Assembly: GCA_018257865.1 (NCBI GenBank) | Contig: JAEUBA010000027.1 | Span: 1-64,000 of the forward strand | Origin: Stereocaulon alpinum | Lineage: Eukaryota; Ascomycota; Lecanoromycetes; Lecanorales; Stereocaulaceae | Direction of reading: 5' to 3' | DNA length: 64,000 nucleotides | In this document: positions 22,292 through 33,810 of the stretch, piece after piece | Layout of the letters: every line of letters starts with the position of its first letter | How positions within the stretch are numbered: position 1 is the first letter of the stretch | Program-made: the position numbers and the translations under genes | Notes under the pieces: model-generated | Database searches by the model: none | Told to the model about the DNA's origin: nothing | The model's input: only the letters and a program-made list of their open reading frames with translations

Positions 22292-23382
22292 GATACAACA
22301 GCAACACTGGGTAATCAAAAGTTGTTTATACGGGTGGGAAATGCTATTGTGTCCATGTATTATATGACTGCAACAATTGTGAAATACTATTACTTGGGCG
22401 TTCTTTATAGAAAGGGCTTGGATCATGGACTAATGCAAAAGCGATCTTTGATGTAAACACACAGATCCGGTGCCACTGCCTTCTCCGCGATGATCGCCAT
22501 CAAAAACCTCTCGGCCACGTTCTCGTTGGAAGTACCCAAAAAGACGTCGAGCCCCTAGCAGGAACAACAATCATCAAGTTCCAATCTCAGCCTTATTCAG
22601 CCCTCTCACCCAGGAAGTCCAGCTCACAAGCTATCAGTCTTCCAACAACCCATGCTCCAGTGCTAATGGTGCTTTGCACCTGCTTGGTCATAAATACACC
22701 GTTTACTCCCCTCTCCATCCCACCGCCCAACTATCCTCCGACACCCCAACCTCTCAACCTCGGACCGCAAAGATTAGAATCGCCCTTATAATGGACGCGG
22801 ATAGCTGAGCCGATACCGGGAGGTTAGTATGGAGGTAGGACGTGGAGAATCATTGGGGCTTGCCAGAATAGTGAGTTGGAGAAGGCTTGGTGATGGACAT
22901 AACAACAGAAGTGTGTTCTTGTGGAGGAGGAGGATTTTGGAGATGGTTTGGAAGACGGGGTGCACGGCTACGTTGGGTTTAGGGGGTTTTGGGTAGGATG
23001 ATGGTTGGGTTGTTCTTGGAAGAGGCTGGGTGGTTTCGATGTCTTTTGCCTTGTTTGTTATCATGGAAGGGGATGTGTGTGGTCTATAGCGTTTGATCGA
23101 TTTGTTGGAGATGGAAGAACTGTTTGAGTGATGAAAAAGTGGTGCGAAAGTGAGATGATGCAATCTCTACATCAAAATGGAGAGCATTGATGATATTCCT
23201 AAGAAGAGCGAGGACATTGAGCTCTGAATGCATGGAGATTGCCAAGGTATGTGCTTCTACCGCGTTCATATGCCTATATCACTACTCGATTTGAGAAATT
23301 TGAGTCTCATCCTTCGAGTCAATCTTCCCGGCCATCCTCTTCCCAATGACCCTTATGCTAGTATCTTTGCGTCTGCCTCCTT
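22292..23382. other. Convergent intergenic region, no gene supported
   Basis: This lies between the 3' ends of the chromate transporter (plus) and the P450 (minus). A minus-strand frame at 22,786-23,163 is rich in Ser, Pro and Leu without a domain and is probably chance. Confidence 0.4.
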
Positions 23383-25018
23383 TTACTTCGCCTCATGAAG
23401 TCTCACCTGAACGCCAGTGCCGCTACTGTTCGTCAACGCATGATGGAATTTGATGGGTCCTGGCGGCTCCATGTTCTCGATGCCATCGAAGCGTTGCAGG
23501 AGGCGGACGATTGTGTACGATGCTTCTGTGAGGGCGAATTGTTCTACGCCGTTGAGTGTCAGCAATTGATGCTTCCCAGTGACCACAGTATCATGGGTAT
23601 CACTTACGACCAATGCACTTCCTTGGCCCGCCAGCGAAAGGGACAAAATCCCACCCTCCGCCCTTCTTCTCTTCTTCCCAGCGTTCCGGTCTGAAGTCAG
23701 CGACGTCCGGGCCCCAGACGTCGGCGCGATGCTGCATCCCATATGTAGATATCAAGACACGACTGTTCTTGGGAAGAAAGATGGGACTCCTGCCATCAGA
23801 CCCGCCTCCTTGGGGAAGTGTAGTGTCTCGAGTGCACACTCGTTCAATGACCGGGATGATAGCGGCGACTCGGAAGGTCTCATTGATGCAATGCTGCAGA
23901 TATCGGCAGTTGTTGAGTTGTCTGAAGTCGATGCCAGAGATGAAGTCTGTCAAGATGATGTTGCGAAGTTTGTCGAAGACACGCGGATTGCGCGCCAGGA
24001 AGTAGAAGAGCCAGCCCAAGAGCGCAGATGTAGTATCCCAGCTGGCGCTGAGGACATGTAGGGTTTCATTACGAAGCTGGATTGGGTTGTGGGTATGCTT
24101 CGCCAGCTCGTTGAGGAGAACAAATTTGCCTTTCGAGGTCATGTCTGTCTTGTCTGCCTCTCCCTGCCGTATCCTCGCGTAGACGAAGTTATCAACATAC
24201 TTATGGACCTCCTTGCAATAATGGTAGAATTTCGTGGAGCTAAACAGCCATCCAAGCCTGCCAAGCACCATTCTTTCGTAGAGCCACGACTTCCCTGACT
24301 CGAGGTGATGACCAAACTCGTACGCTTCATCGCTTTGCTTGGACAGGGATTCAGTAAGGGTAGACCACCTTCCGGCATGCTTCTGAGACTCGATAGACTG
24401 GCCATACAATAGCTCGGTTGCGGTATCGTGGGTCAGATTTGAGAACAGGGGCTGGAGGTCGAGTTTTTCCGTCCAGCCATTGTCTCCAACATCGAGAACT
24501 TTCATCAAGTCTTGAATGTGCCTTTCCTCTAGGTCCAAGTCCGAAATCTGTTCTCGCGAGAATTGGGGTCGCAACAGCGCTCTGGAGTGTTTCCACGCCT
24601 CACCAGTGACCGTGGTAAGGCCAAGCCCAAGCAGTGGTCGAAAGCACTCGAGCCTAGCAGGTCCAATATCGAAGTCTTGTGCTTGTGTTGTGAAGATGGC
24701 TTCTACGTTCTGAGGGTCTCGCGTCACTGTCATCTTGTCGCTCAACAGCTTCGCTTGCACTGTATGAACCCCTGTACCTGGCTGATCGATTAATGATGCA
24801 ACATACTGCGGCATTCGCTCTTCCCGGCCGGCTCTAAGGGCTTCGATGAGTCTAAGTAGCCCAAATGGGTCTCTGTTGGAGATTTGGGGCGGGTCTTGAC
24901 AGCTTCGACGAGTTCGTTCCACATCATATCGCCTCTTCGCCTGCCATGCGGACAGGAGTCTGACCCACAGCAAAGGCAATGCAATAGAAAGAAGGACAAG
25001 CGCGAGGAGTAAATTCAT
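23383..25018 (-). CDS. Cytochrome P450, CYP52-like fatty acid/alkane hydroxylase
   Basis: P450s are heme monooxygenases, and this clade typically hydroxylates fatty acids or alkanes at the ER. The product is 523 residues from exons 25018-23608 and 23543-23383. The 64-nt intron interrupts the heme loop: FVPFAGGPRKCIG ends one exon and QQFALTEASY begins the next. Also visible are an N-terminal membrane anchor (LLLALVLLSIALPLLWVRLL), a C-helix segment (GEAWKHSRALLRPQFSREQI) characteristic of CYP52-type enzymes, an I-helix (SASWDTTSALLGW), the ExxR helix (NETFR) and FRPERW. All the main catalytic landmarks are intact. It is 9 kb from the polyketide cluster with unrelated genes between, so I do not assign it to that pathway. 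Confidence 0.9.
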
Positions 25019-27662
25019 TGTGAACAGTGTTAATTTCTACAGCTATTACGAGACATGCGCTGCTATGGATCATCTCAACAAGATTTGAAGAACTCTGAAT
25101 AAGGGGATTTTGTTGGCCTGTGAATGTGGCTTGGGTGACCGCCATGACGTACCCATGCGACTGGAAAATTGGGCTGGCGCACTTGTACATTGCCCATGTA
25201 TATAATGTCACTTTGTTGCTGCATCGAGTCGCGAATTCAGGGGTTGCATAACGGTCGTCACATTGTTACAACCCTATTATGCACAGATGCGGAGCTTAGC
25301 ATGAAAAGGGAAAGGAGCGATATCCCCATAAGGCAAAGACGTTGCCGAGGCGGGCTACTATACTTAGAAGGATGCACGATCGGCATTTCGCATGTAGCGC
25401 ATATGCACTGCTATGCAAGCGTGCAGATATCGAGCGAAGTCTCCGTGGGTACCTCGGCGCGTCGAAAAGGCTTACCCTGGTAGATCGGAGCCTAAAGGAG
25501 CAACACAAACCAATAGAGAAAGCCAAATAAACTTTTGGTACCGAGTAGACATATGCCAAGCAGACGTTGTAAAGGAAAGCAGGATTCTAAGCGAGCGTTT
25601 CGTCGGCCAGCGCATGATCTCCTGGTCGCTTGCTAGTACTGAGAGGTGTTGCACGAAAACTTCCTCTACAAGAGCTCCCTTGCTCCAAACGTTAAATACG
25701 TTCCATAGTTACCTCGAAGAGCTATCGCTGTCTTCCAATAAGTCTGAACATGTAGAAGAGAAAGTCTCAGTTATCGAAGCATCGAAGCATCAACAGATCT
25801 GCCACGTGTATCTCCTCGTCCGGTGGTGCCCGATGATCGGGCTTCATCGGCTTGAGTCAGTAATGCAGCGCAACCACCACCAACAATGGCCGGACGAGCC
25901 GTGTCTGGAATCCTTGGTCTCCACCCACCCCTGATTTCGCCCCTGCGTAACGCATGCAGAGAAGCTTTAGATGAGGGATAAAGTCGCAATGATGCATCAC
26001 ACTCTCATTGCCTGGCAACTTGACCGGATTGTCTACATATCAAGATCCCATAATCAAAAGCCTCCCGCTGCGGTTTTGGCTTGGCGGAGGGATCTACAAT
26101 CTGCAACCTACTCCAAGAAGCGTAATGCTATCCCATGAATGGCCACTGTGACACCTGATTGCTGGGCAAAGAACATCATAAGTTTCGAAAGGTCAAAATT
26201 ACATACACACGAACGAGTAGACGAAATACAGGTATTTTGGTCTTTATCCTTTATGAAGATTTGAAATGCGAGGTGTTCAGACTCGAAAGAGCTTGATAGA
26301 CCAAGCGCCAAGTCAAAGTGCTGTCAACATCACGATCCATGGCAGCTTAGAGGTGCCAAAATATCCTCTGAGATGAGGTGCTTGGCCATTCATGGGATAG
26401 CTGGTAGCGCATGGTATCCGACTAAGGATAAGGACGTTAGTGACGCAAACCCAGATACGCGGTGGAGTACACAGAGGAGACTCCTTAGTACCCTTTTCGC
26501 CTTGAGTTCGGCACTCCAACAGCTCTCATTTGCACTAGGGTAGTCGGCATACGGGTCACACTGGGTAAAATTACTGTTGCGGACGAAGATATGGCAGTCA
26601 CATCAACCCTGCCGCCAGAGTAGTCGTGTCTATAGTTTGCGTGATAGAGGCGTTGACAGTCGACGTTGTAGGTGAGCCTGTCATTGTCATGCCAGCCGAA
26701 TTTTAATATCTGGATTATGGGTAAGAATAGAAGAATTAGTGACTAAGGCGAAGTAGAAGCAAGAGTGTTACCGCCGTAGCCGTACACAAGAGAAGAAACA
26801 CTAGGTATTGAGGTGGCCTACCACAACCATGAATAAACAGAGTTTTCACAATGCACGGGCGGTGGATCCACGTCAAGGGAGATACAAGCCAACCTAAAGC
26901 AAGAGTTGCACTTGGGAATAGCGTTGAAGCGGTTCAAGATACCACAGCAGACATCACTTCCTCTACGACAACATGATGCACGGTCCTGCTGATCGCAGAA
27001 TCGAGGGCATTGACCACAGCATCAATGCATTGCAGGTAGATTTTGGCATAGTGTGTACCTTTTCAGAGCCAGATAGCATGATCAATCCTGTTCGGTGAGT
27101 TTGCGTAGTACAATGATACTCATACCGTTCCTCGACGAATTCAATGCATTAACATGCTGTCTGAGTAGAAGACTGCCTTGTCAGGATGTCCAATATATGG
27201 TTGGACGACGTCTTTCCCACATAACCTATCATATCAGTAGACTTTTAACCTTACTTTCTAACTTTCGGAAACTAGCTTATTGTCTAGCACCGTAATTAGT
27301 TGCAAGATAATCATAGCGCCAGATCGCCATCTCGCTACGTAGAAATGACGAAATGTAGTGACCGCACGAATCTTGTTTTAGATTGGCAAGCGTGCTTTGT
27401 ATCTACTTTCGAATGACTAGAGAGTCTTTACTTCTATTTAAGAGGAAGAGAGCTTGCTTTTAGTGACTTGCTAGATGAACGCCATACCCTAAATATTAAA
27501 TTTCCACGGAAGGCTTGAGAAATGTCACATGAGCCTAATCGGGGCCGTAGAACGGACCGAAATGGCCATTCTCCAGCTTCTCGAGGTTGACTTTCCGCGA
27601 CCATGTGGGATTCGTGGGGTCATAATAGATGGACACGACGACACCTCGATCGTTGTCATCTG
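25019..27662. other. Long gene-poor stretch, 2.6 kb
   Basis: Many overlapping short frames occur on both strands, with no recognisable domain and no consistent splice chain. The only clear structure is an 18-bp perfect inverted repeat at 26,127-26,144 and 26,384-26,401. The stretch 27,080-27,480 is mildly AT-rich. It may contain remains of decayed sequence. Confidence 0.4.
26127..26401. repeat. 18-bp perfect inverted repeat with 239-bp spacer
   Basis: GCTATCCCATGAATGGCC at 26,127-26,144 recurs as its exact reverse complement at 26,384-26,401. The match stops at once on both sides, although a CACCT motif lies just inside each arm. The spacer has no open frame of note. It could be the ends of a small non-autonomous element or chance; no target-site duplication was found. 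Confidence 0.5.
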
Positions 27663-29490
27663 CTACAGGTTAGCAGGATCTTGGCGAATGGGGGCATGGA
27701 CTGCTGTGGTAAACATACGTCCACTCGGATACTGGAAGTAGTGTGAATGCCACTTTCCGGCTTCAATACAATTGCTGAGCACGTTAGCAACATAGTCTCC
27801 CGGCGCCGAGAAGGCAGCCAATGCGATCAGCAGAGGCAGAGACCCGATGAGACCTGCATGAGTTCTGAGAGGTGGGATCGGTCGCTCATGTGCGTCATGG
27901 ACCCAATGAAAGTCATAGATCTTGGGCAAAAGCTGAGGTACTTGATGTCTAGGGCCAGGAGCGGCCAACCGGGGTTGACTTCCTGATGTTGTAAGATAAG
28001 AAAATGTACTCTTGTTATCCTTCTTGGTCCTATGTTCAAAATTCAGACTATTCCAGCCTGAAGAATGAGTGGCAACATCTAGTAAGCGAGCATCGAACTC
28101 AACGGCCAACAGGTGCGGCGGATCTGGCTCTTGCCTATGAGTGAAAACAGTCGCCGCACTATATCGCTCTAGATCTTCAGGCTTACATCCGCCGACTGGG
28201 CTGTTGTCTCGAAGTGGAACTATACTGCCATTTGCCCATCGAAAGAGAAACGAATGTCCTGTTTGATAGCCACAGTAATCGGGCCACAACTCCTCAACCC
28301 GAACTATGAAGCTCAACATAGACGCAGGGACTGCACTGGCTTGAGTTAGATGAGGTAATAAAGATCCGTTATGTTTGCCTGGCTCTGTTTTTGGTTCGAC
28401 GACACATTCTGCATTTGCCCCCATTGGTTGATTGATCGTATGTGTTCCAGGGGTGTGTATCCCACCTTGTGTGGATATGGTCGATATTTCGCGTGCTTGT
28501 CGTGCCATGTCTCGCGCTGAGGCGATCATCACACCGGAGACGGCCAGTGCAAAGACTCTGGACATGACATCCAGAGCCGAAAGTGATACGTTAAATCCGT
28601 TAGACGCGTTTGAGATAGGTTTGGCCTTCTTTGCTTTCTCCATTCCATCTTTAATCTGCAAAATATCTGCTTCGATCGATCTCATAGTCTTGTCTTGATC
28701 TACCGGACTGATCTGTATTTGATTATCGCTGCTCCCAGAGCGATCGGCCTTCTCTTGCAAAGCTTCCAGCCCCTCTCTTGTTTGCACGTTGGTCCGTTGC
28801 CGTTCGACATCGACTTCCTCGAAACGCCCTGAAAGTGCGCGATGGGCATCTTCGAGACGCACAGTATCTTCAGCACGAACTGTCTCTGCGGCGGTCGTGG
28901 ACTCTCTGTCACGCGTCAGCAAACGACGCAAAATGACACGTGCTGCTAGATCGACAGAGACTTGCGTCTTTATCCAGCCACAGGCACGTGCACTCACAGT
29001 GTCTGAGTCATCAACAGCATATTGATCGTTGAGACATGGCTCGTCAAGGTAACCCTCAGGTCCTTAACCTCTTTCTCGAACGCCACATTGAACTGAAGCC
29101 TCCTCCCAATACCTCTAAAGCGCTTTTCCTTCGCGTCCCATGTTCCCAAGCTCTTGTCAAACTTCGAGACTCTCTCCACAAAGTCCTCTAGCGGCCTCTT
29201 GCACGCCGTGGCCGCCGCCCGGATGGCGTCGAGGTGCTTGAGTTCGTGCTTTCCCGGCTTGAGCTCGTACAATCGTGAAAGGGCGCGCTCAAGGGTTCCA
29301 AGCTCTATGATGACGTTCTGGTACTTCGCGGGGGCTTCGCCGTTCTGTTCAAGGATGTTAGCGATGCTGACGACAATGAGACCTGCTCGGATATAAGAGC
29401 TCTCACCTCTTTTAGCTCCGAGATTACTTTGCGTGTCAATTTGGCGAAGGCGACAAAGTCACCGGCACCGACGCCCCATGGAATGACCAT
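27663..29490 (-). CDS. Protein with fungal STAND/NLR-type N-terminal domain
   Basis: The product is 557 residues from exons 29490-29407, 29344-28998 and 28905-27663 (introns 62 and 92 nt, phases consistent). The N-terminus VIPWGVGAGDFVAFAKLTRKV resembles the short effector-like domain that opens many fungal NLR (STAND) and related proteins. It is followed by helical segments (LGTLERALSRLYEL, ACKRPLEDFVERVSKFDKSL, AFEKEVKDLRVTL) and a long charged coiled-coil stretch (about residues 150-240). One hydrophobic segment (DVMSRVFALAVSGVMIASA) lies near residue 260. The C-terminal third (VEELWPDYCGYQTGHSFLF, FDARLLDV) is not recognised. No P-loop nucleotide-binding domain and no repeat sensor domain are present, so it is not a complete NLR. 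The role is unknown; a signalling or immune-like role is inferred only from the N-terminus. Confidence 0.65.
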
Positions 29491-30121
29491 TTTTGGTTGT
29501 ATTGAGGAAGTGCATGAGAAGAATCGAGACTTGGCCTTGTTCTCTACGCATGCGGGCTTCACCCTTCGTGAAGCAGGTGGCGCTTGTCAGCCTCACTTCT
29601 GATCTTGGCAAAGACTGCAGCGCCAAATCGCTAAGCGAATACAGCACGCCAGGCTAGCTGTCAAGATAAGTAGCCGCCTAATGGGTAGAGACGTGGAGGA
29701 AACACCTATTCTCATTTCAAAGTTGTAAGTCCGGCTGTTGCAGACCCTCTCTGAGGACGCCTTTGAATTGAACGAAGGTGAATTCTTGGATTTGTGACCA
29801 TCATTTGCAAGAAGTCAGCTTTCGTGGCGCCCCAGACTGCCACCTTTTCCTGACAGCTAGTCAGACGCCGACTTTGTTGGCTGTGAATGAGGAGACACTT
29901 CTCAAGGTCCAGGTTGAGGGTTTGGGTATGACTTTGAAGCTCGTTAAATGAAAGGTTTTCGATAGGTCTTACGTCGTTCACAACAAAACTTGATACAAAG
30001 TGAAGGTTAGAACAAGAATTGCTCATGCATCTGCCAGGGAGTACGCCAAATATCACAGGCATTGTGTCGCCGTCAAGCTAGGCACGCTATCATCATCGCT
30101 ATCGCACCTTGGATTCGCCCA
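29491..30121. other. Intergenic region, no gene supported
   Basis: This is upstream of the STAND-like gene and downstream of the GPCR gene. A minus-strand frame at 29,712-30,062 (116 codons) has no domain and is not supported by splice sites or composition. Confidence 0.4.
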
Positions 30122-31816
30122 CTAGCTCGACAACCTTTCGAAATTATTTCTAATGAAACCTCCACCTCCTGTTGCATCTCCTCCACCCTTCCCCAGGCTC
30201 CCTAATCTACTGATTCTCCCTTTCTCGCCACCACTCGGCCGTCTCGGGTCCGGTTCCCCAACCCACTGATTCCGTCTAGGCAACCGGTCTCTTCCTCTCA
30301 TATCGCGCCACAGATTCCGACACGCAGTCTGCGAAGAGACCACATATACGATCGCATTCCAGAAGCCCTGCGCCGGAAGCACAAGAGTCTCCGTATAGTT
30401 CAGACCCCAGTCGACATGGTTGGGGCGGGCATAGGAGACGATGCGATTGATGATTGAAGGGATCCTAAGCATGTTTTGTATTTAGCATTGCTCTCTACCG
30501 AACGGGAAACATTGATATAATGTGAATGTGGAGCAAAGTGCGAGCCATTGCTCCTACAATGTGCCTGAAGTCCAGACAGTAGTCCCCAGCAGACAAGACA
30601 ATCCTTGAAATGTATATCTCTACAGTGATAAAACGACTTTGTAAGACATGTCCGAGGAATTCAGCCTGACTCGCTGCTCTGGCAAATGACTTGGGACCCG
30701 GACATTGGTCCTGATGGGCAACGAGACCCGAGGTAGTACGTACCAGGAGATGAGAAGGGCGCAGAAATACAAGAATGCTACACGCGCGTAGAGCCACGCG
30801 TCTGGATTCGTTTCGCTGAGGGCTGCGTTGCGCGTTAGGCTGCCCAAGCGGAAAACGTCTGGTCGATTCGGACGGCTCATCTCCGCCTGAGATCCAACGC
30901 CTATATCGATAGTGTAAGGGTCGAAGTCTTCTCTCGCAATTTCCTCCACAGGACTAGGGAAATTGCCACTAGTCGAGCTCAAACGAGGGCGCGACGTCCG
31001 GGTGATCTCGATCTCTGTGGTGATAATACCTGCGAAAGGGTCCTCGTTCAGAGGGTTAAAGAACCCTTTAAGTTCATGACGGTGATGCCAAACCTTCCTG
31101 AAGGCCAGACAATAGATTGTGAAAGCGGAGACTAGTGCGATCCAGGCGATGCCATGGAATGTCGCGAGACGAAGGAAGTCCCATTCGTCAGAGATCCAAC
31201 ACCAAATCTGTAAATCAAGGACAGAGGCATGCTTAGCGTATCTCCGACTATACGTAGAAGAAATCAATCATTGAGAAGGTCTATCTTACAAGAGCATCGC
31301 CGTAGACGCGGCCGCGGTCTTCGGATTTGACAAAGAGATAGGCCATTGCTGGGATGAACGATATACCATAACATCCGATGAAGTACTTCCATTCGTGCGC
31401 TTGCATACGTGGTGCCGTCCACTTGCGGAATAAGGCGAGATAGACATTGAAGGCCATACAGAGTGCCCAGTACATGTCCACTCCGAGGAAGCTGTGCTAA
31501 TTCTTAACGTTGATCACAACAGGGGAGCGTGAATATTATGATTCATCACATACAATTGGAAAAGCCAAGCTTGAAATTGGCACAGGGATGAGTTTGCACC
31601 AGCTTGGATACCATCTTCAGATATTAGAGTTGCAATACTTAGTCCGAGATTACTCCATGATGCAAGAAAGATGAGTCGATTGATGGGTTTGTCAAACCCT
31701 CTTCCTAGGAGAAAGGTCGATAATATGAAAACAGCACCTAGGAGGGAGGGAATGGTGGCGACCCGTGTAGTCACCACCACAGCATTGTGCTGACTGGGAG
31801 TGAACGACACGCCCAT
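30122..31816 (-). CDS. cAMP-receptor-like G protein-coupled receptor
   Basis: This is a seven-transmembrane receptor of the fungal cAMP-receptor-like (CAR) class, expected in the plasma membrane. The product is 426 residues from exons 31816-31550, 31496-31290, 31207-30744 and 30464-30122; introns are 53, 82 and 279 nt. Visible spans include IPSLLGAVFILSTFLLG, LIFLASWSNLGLSIATLI, YWALCMAFNVYLALF, YFIGCYGISFIPAMAYLFV, FHGIAWIALVSAFTIYCLAF, ARVAFLYFCALLISW and the helix after NRIVSY. A long polar third cytoplasmic loop (about residues 215-290) separates spans five and six. The WIP junction across the last intron agrees with family sequence. The ligand is unknown. It is the nearest gene to the 3' end of the polyketide synthase, about 2 kb away. 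Confidence 0.82.
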
Positions 31817-33810
31817 GTTACCTAAGACTCTGTTCGTAAACTCGTTTGAGATGTTGCGGAAAGTGATCTTCTGTCATTAATTAGGAGGTTCACATTCAGC
31901 GTCATAACGAGATTAGCTGGACATCGATTGCAAGGAAATATGTGCACAATGGCGCAGCAACTCCTTGAATATCACGTTGCTGAAGGAGCACGCCATCACA
32001 GTCCTAGTGTGCATAGTTTCGAACAATATCATTAGGACTCTTGCATGTAGCGCTGCGCCGTACTGCAAAAGGGCCACCCCACCACAAACGTTCGTCAGAG
32101 CCAATGAAATACCCATCAAAGTGGGTAAGCCCCAGAACTCATGGCTAGGCCTTTAAGGATTGACCTACACGACTGTGGCCGATCTAGCAATGTTTGCGAA
32201 GATTGCTCAACAGAGATGGAGGCCTTAGCGATGGCGCAGGGCTGTGCCATGCTTCCGTATACAAGGTGGTGTGGTGTGTCGCCATTTCATCATGTCAGTT
32301 GTATAATAGACTAGATTAGCGTGAGCCTTACACCACGAAGTAGTTGATCTGGCATGCGGATATTCTCCTCTACAGAGGGTTTGCTAGACTCATAGCCTAG
32401 CTGGAGTCTACCATCCCAAGGCTTTCGACATTGTAAGATTGATCGGAATCATCTCCCGACCATCATCACTGGACGACAGGAGTGGTGAAGAAGTGTGGAT
32501 TGAATTTCCCAGTGACCAGCTGACTAGCCCAGGGCTCAGTATAGAATTTGTCGATCATGCCCTGGAGCTGCTGAAGTGAGGGGAAGTCACCCTTTAAGGC
32601 TGAACGACCTCGTTTCACTGATAATGCTTGTTAACGGCGCCTCCCCAAGATCTAGTTGAGGATGATGCAGGGTACGTGGATTCGAGGCACAATAACACAA
32701 CATTTGCGAGTCCTGAAGGTGATAGGGATTTCATGACAGGGTCTTTTTGGCTGTGCCAACCAATCAATCTCCTTCGCAATTTTTTGGATTTCATACTAGC
32801 ATCACCAGGCGTCTAAGATCCCAATACCATAGTACCCTGGCGGACAGCAGCTCTGGCCGCCATGTTCCAGATCGCTGGGACAGTTGCTCATTGATGTCTG
32901 CCATACTAGAGACGCATACATTTCAAAGGGCTGTTGGAGCAGCTGTGTGGAACAGTGTCCCGGTGCCGGGCATCTTACCATCGTAGATGTCGGGCGGCAA
33001 CATCATAGGGTACCAAGTAAGATCAATCAACCTCGTCTCCCAATCAAGTGCTGTCTCTCGAAACGGCAGACCTTGCTTCCCGTGTGTGCAAAAAGAAATT
33101 GTTGAGAACAACCTCGCGAACAGAGCTGGTCGATGCAAATCTTTGCGCCACGTGATTATCATTTCATCTGTTCCACGGCATAGGTGGTGAGAGTTACCGT
33201 CTACTGATGAAAGTAAGAACTACTGCAGTCCATGCCACTGCTGTGCGTAGAAGATCGTCCCTGGAGCAGCACAAGCTCGCCACGAGTGTGGACGCCGGTA
33301 CGATCTTTAGGGGATGCCGGTGCGGGAAGCGGGAAGTTGGCCGATAATGGCACCAATGGGAATCGCTCCCAGGTGCCCCGTACCCCGCGCCGTTGCCCTA
33401 AGGAGACATAGAGCTAGGCGATACAAGGTAAAGGTGGGCGGGACGCCCTTGATCGTAACCTGGCCCTGGAACCCGCTCCATAGCTACGCAACCTGCGACA
33501 AATTGAGACTTACAAGGTAGAGTGAACACTATGAGTGAAAGCTGTGTGAAAGGTATTTTCTTTGCCTTTGATTGATTAAATACTACTATGGATTAATGCA
33601 GCTGTGATCAACACCGAGGTGAGGCAGAACCAGCGTAAAACAGCAGTCTGTACAAAAAGAACGCAGTTTGTATGTGGTCTATTCCCGAGCAGTCGAAGAA
33701 ACAAGAAACAGTAATGCAAGAAATCCAAACACCCCACCCCACCCACCAGTATGCACTAGCCATGTCATCGCATATCTTCCTCACTTTTCAATTACCACTC
33801 TCTTACCTCC
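31817..33810. other. Intergenic region, no gene firmly supported
   Basis: A 79-codon minus-strand frame at 32,923-33,162 (contains LDWETRLIDLTWYPMMLPP) has protein-like composition, but stops follow on both sides and I could not name it. It may be a decayed gene. Otherwise nothing is recognisable. The last 200 bases are the 3' flank of the polyketide synthase. Confidence 0.4.

Noticed and set aside
23383..25018. P450 as part of the DHN cluster
   Set aside because: It is 9 kb away with a GPCR and a STAND-like gene between, and its clade acts on fatty acids or alkanes.
29712..30062. 116-codon minus-strand frame between the STAND-like and GPCR genes
   Set aside because: No domain or splice evidence; composition is unremarkable.
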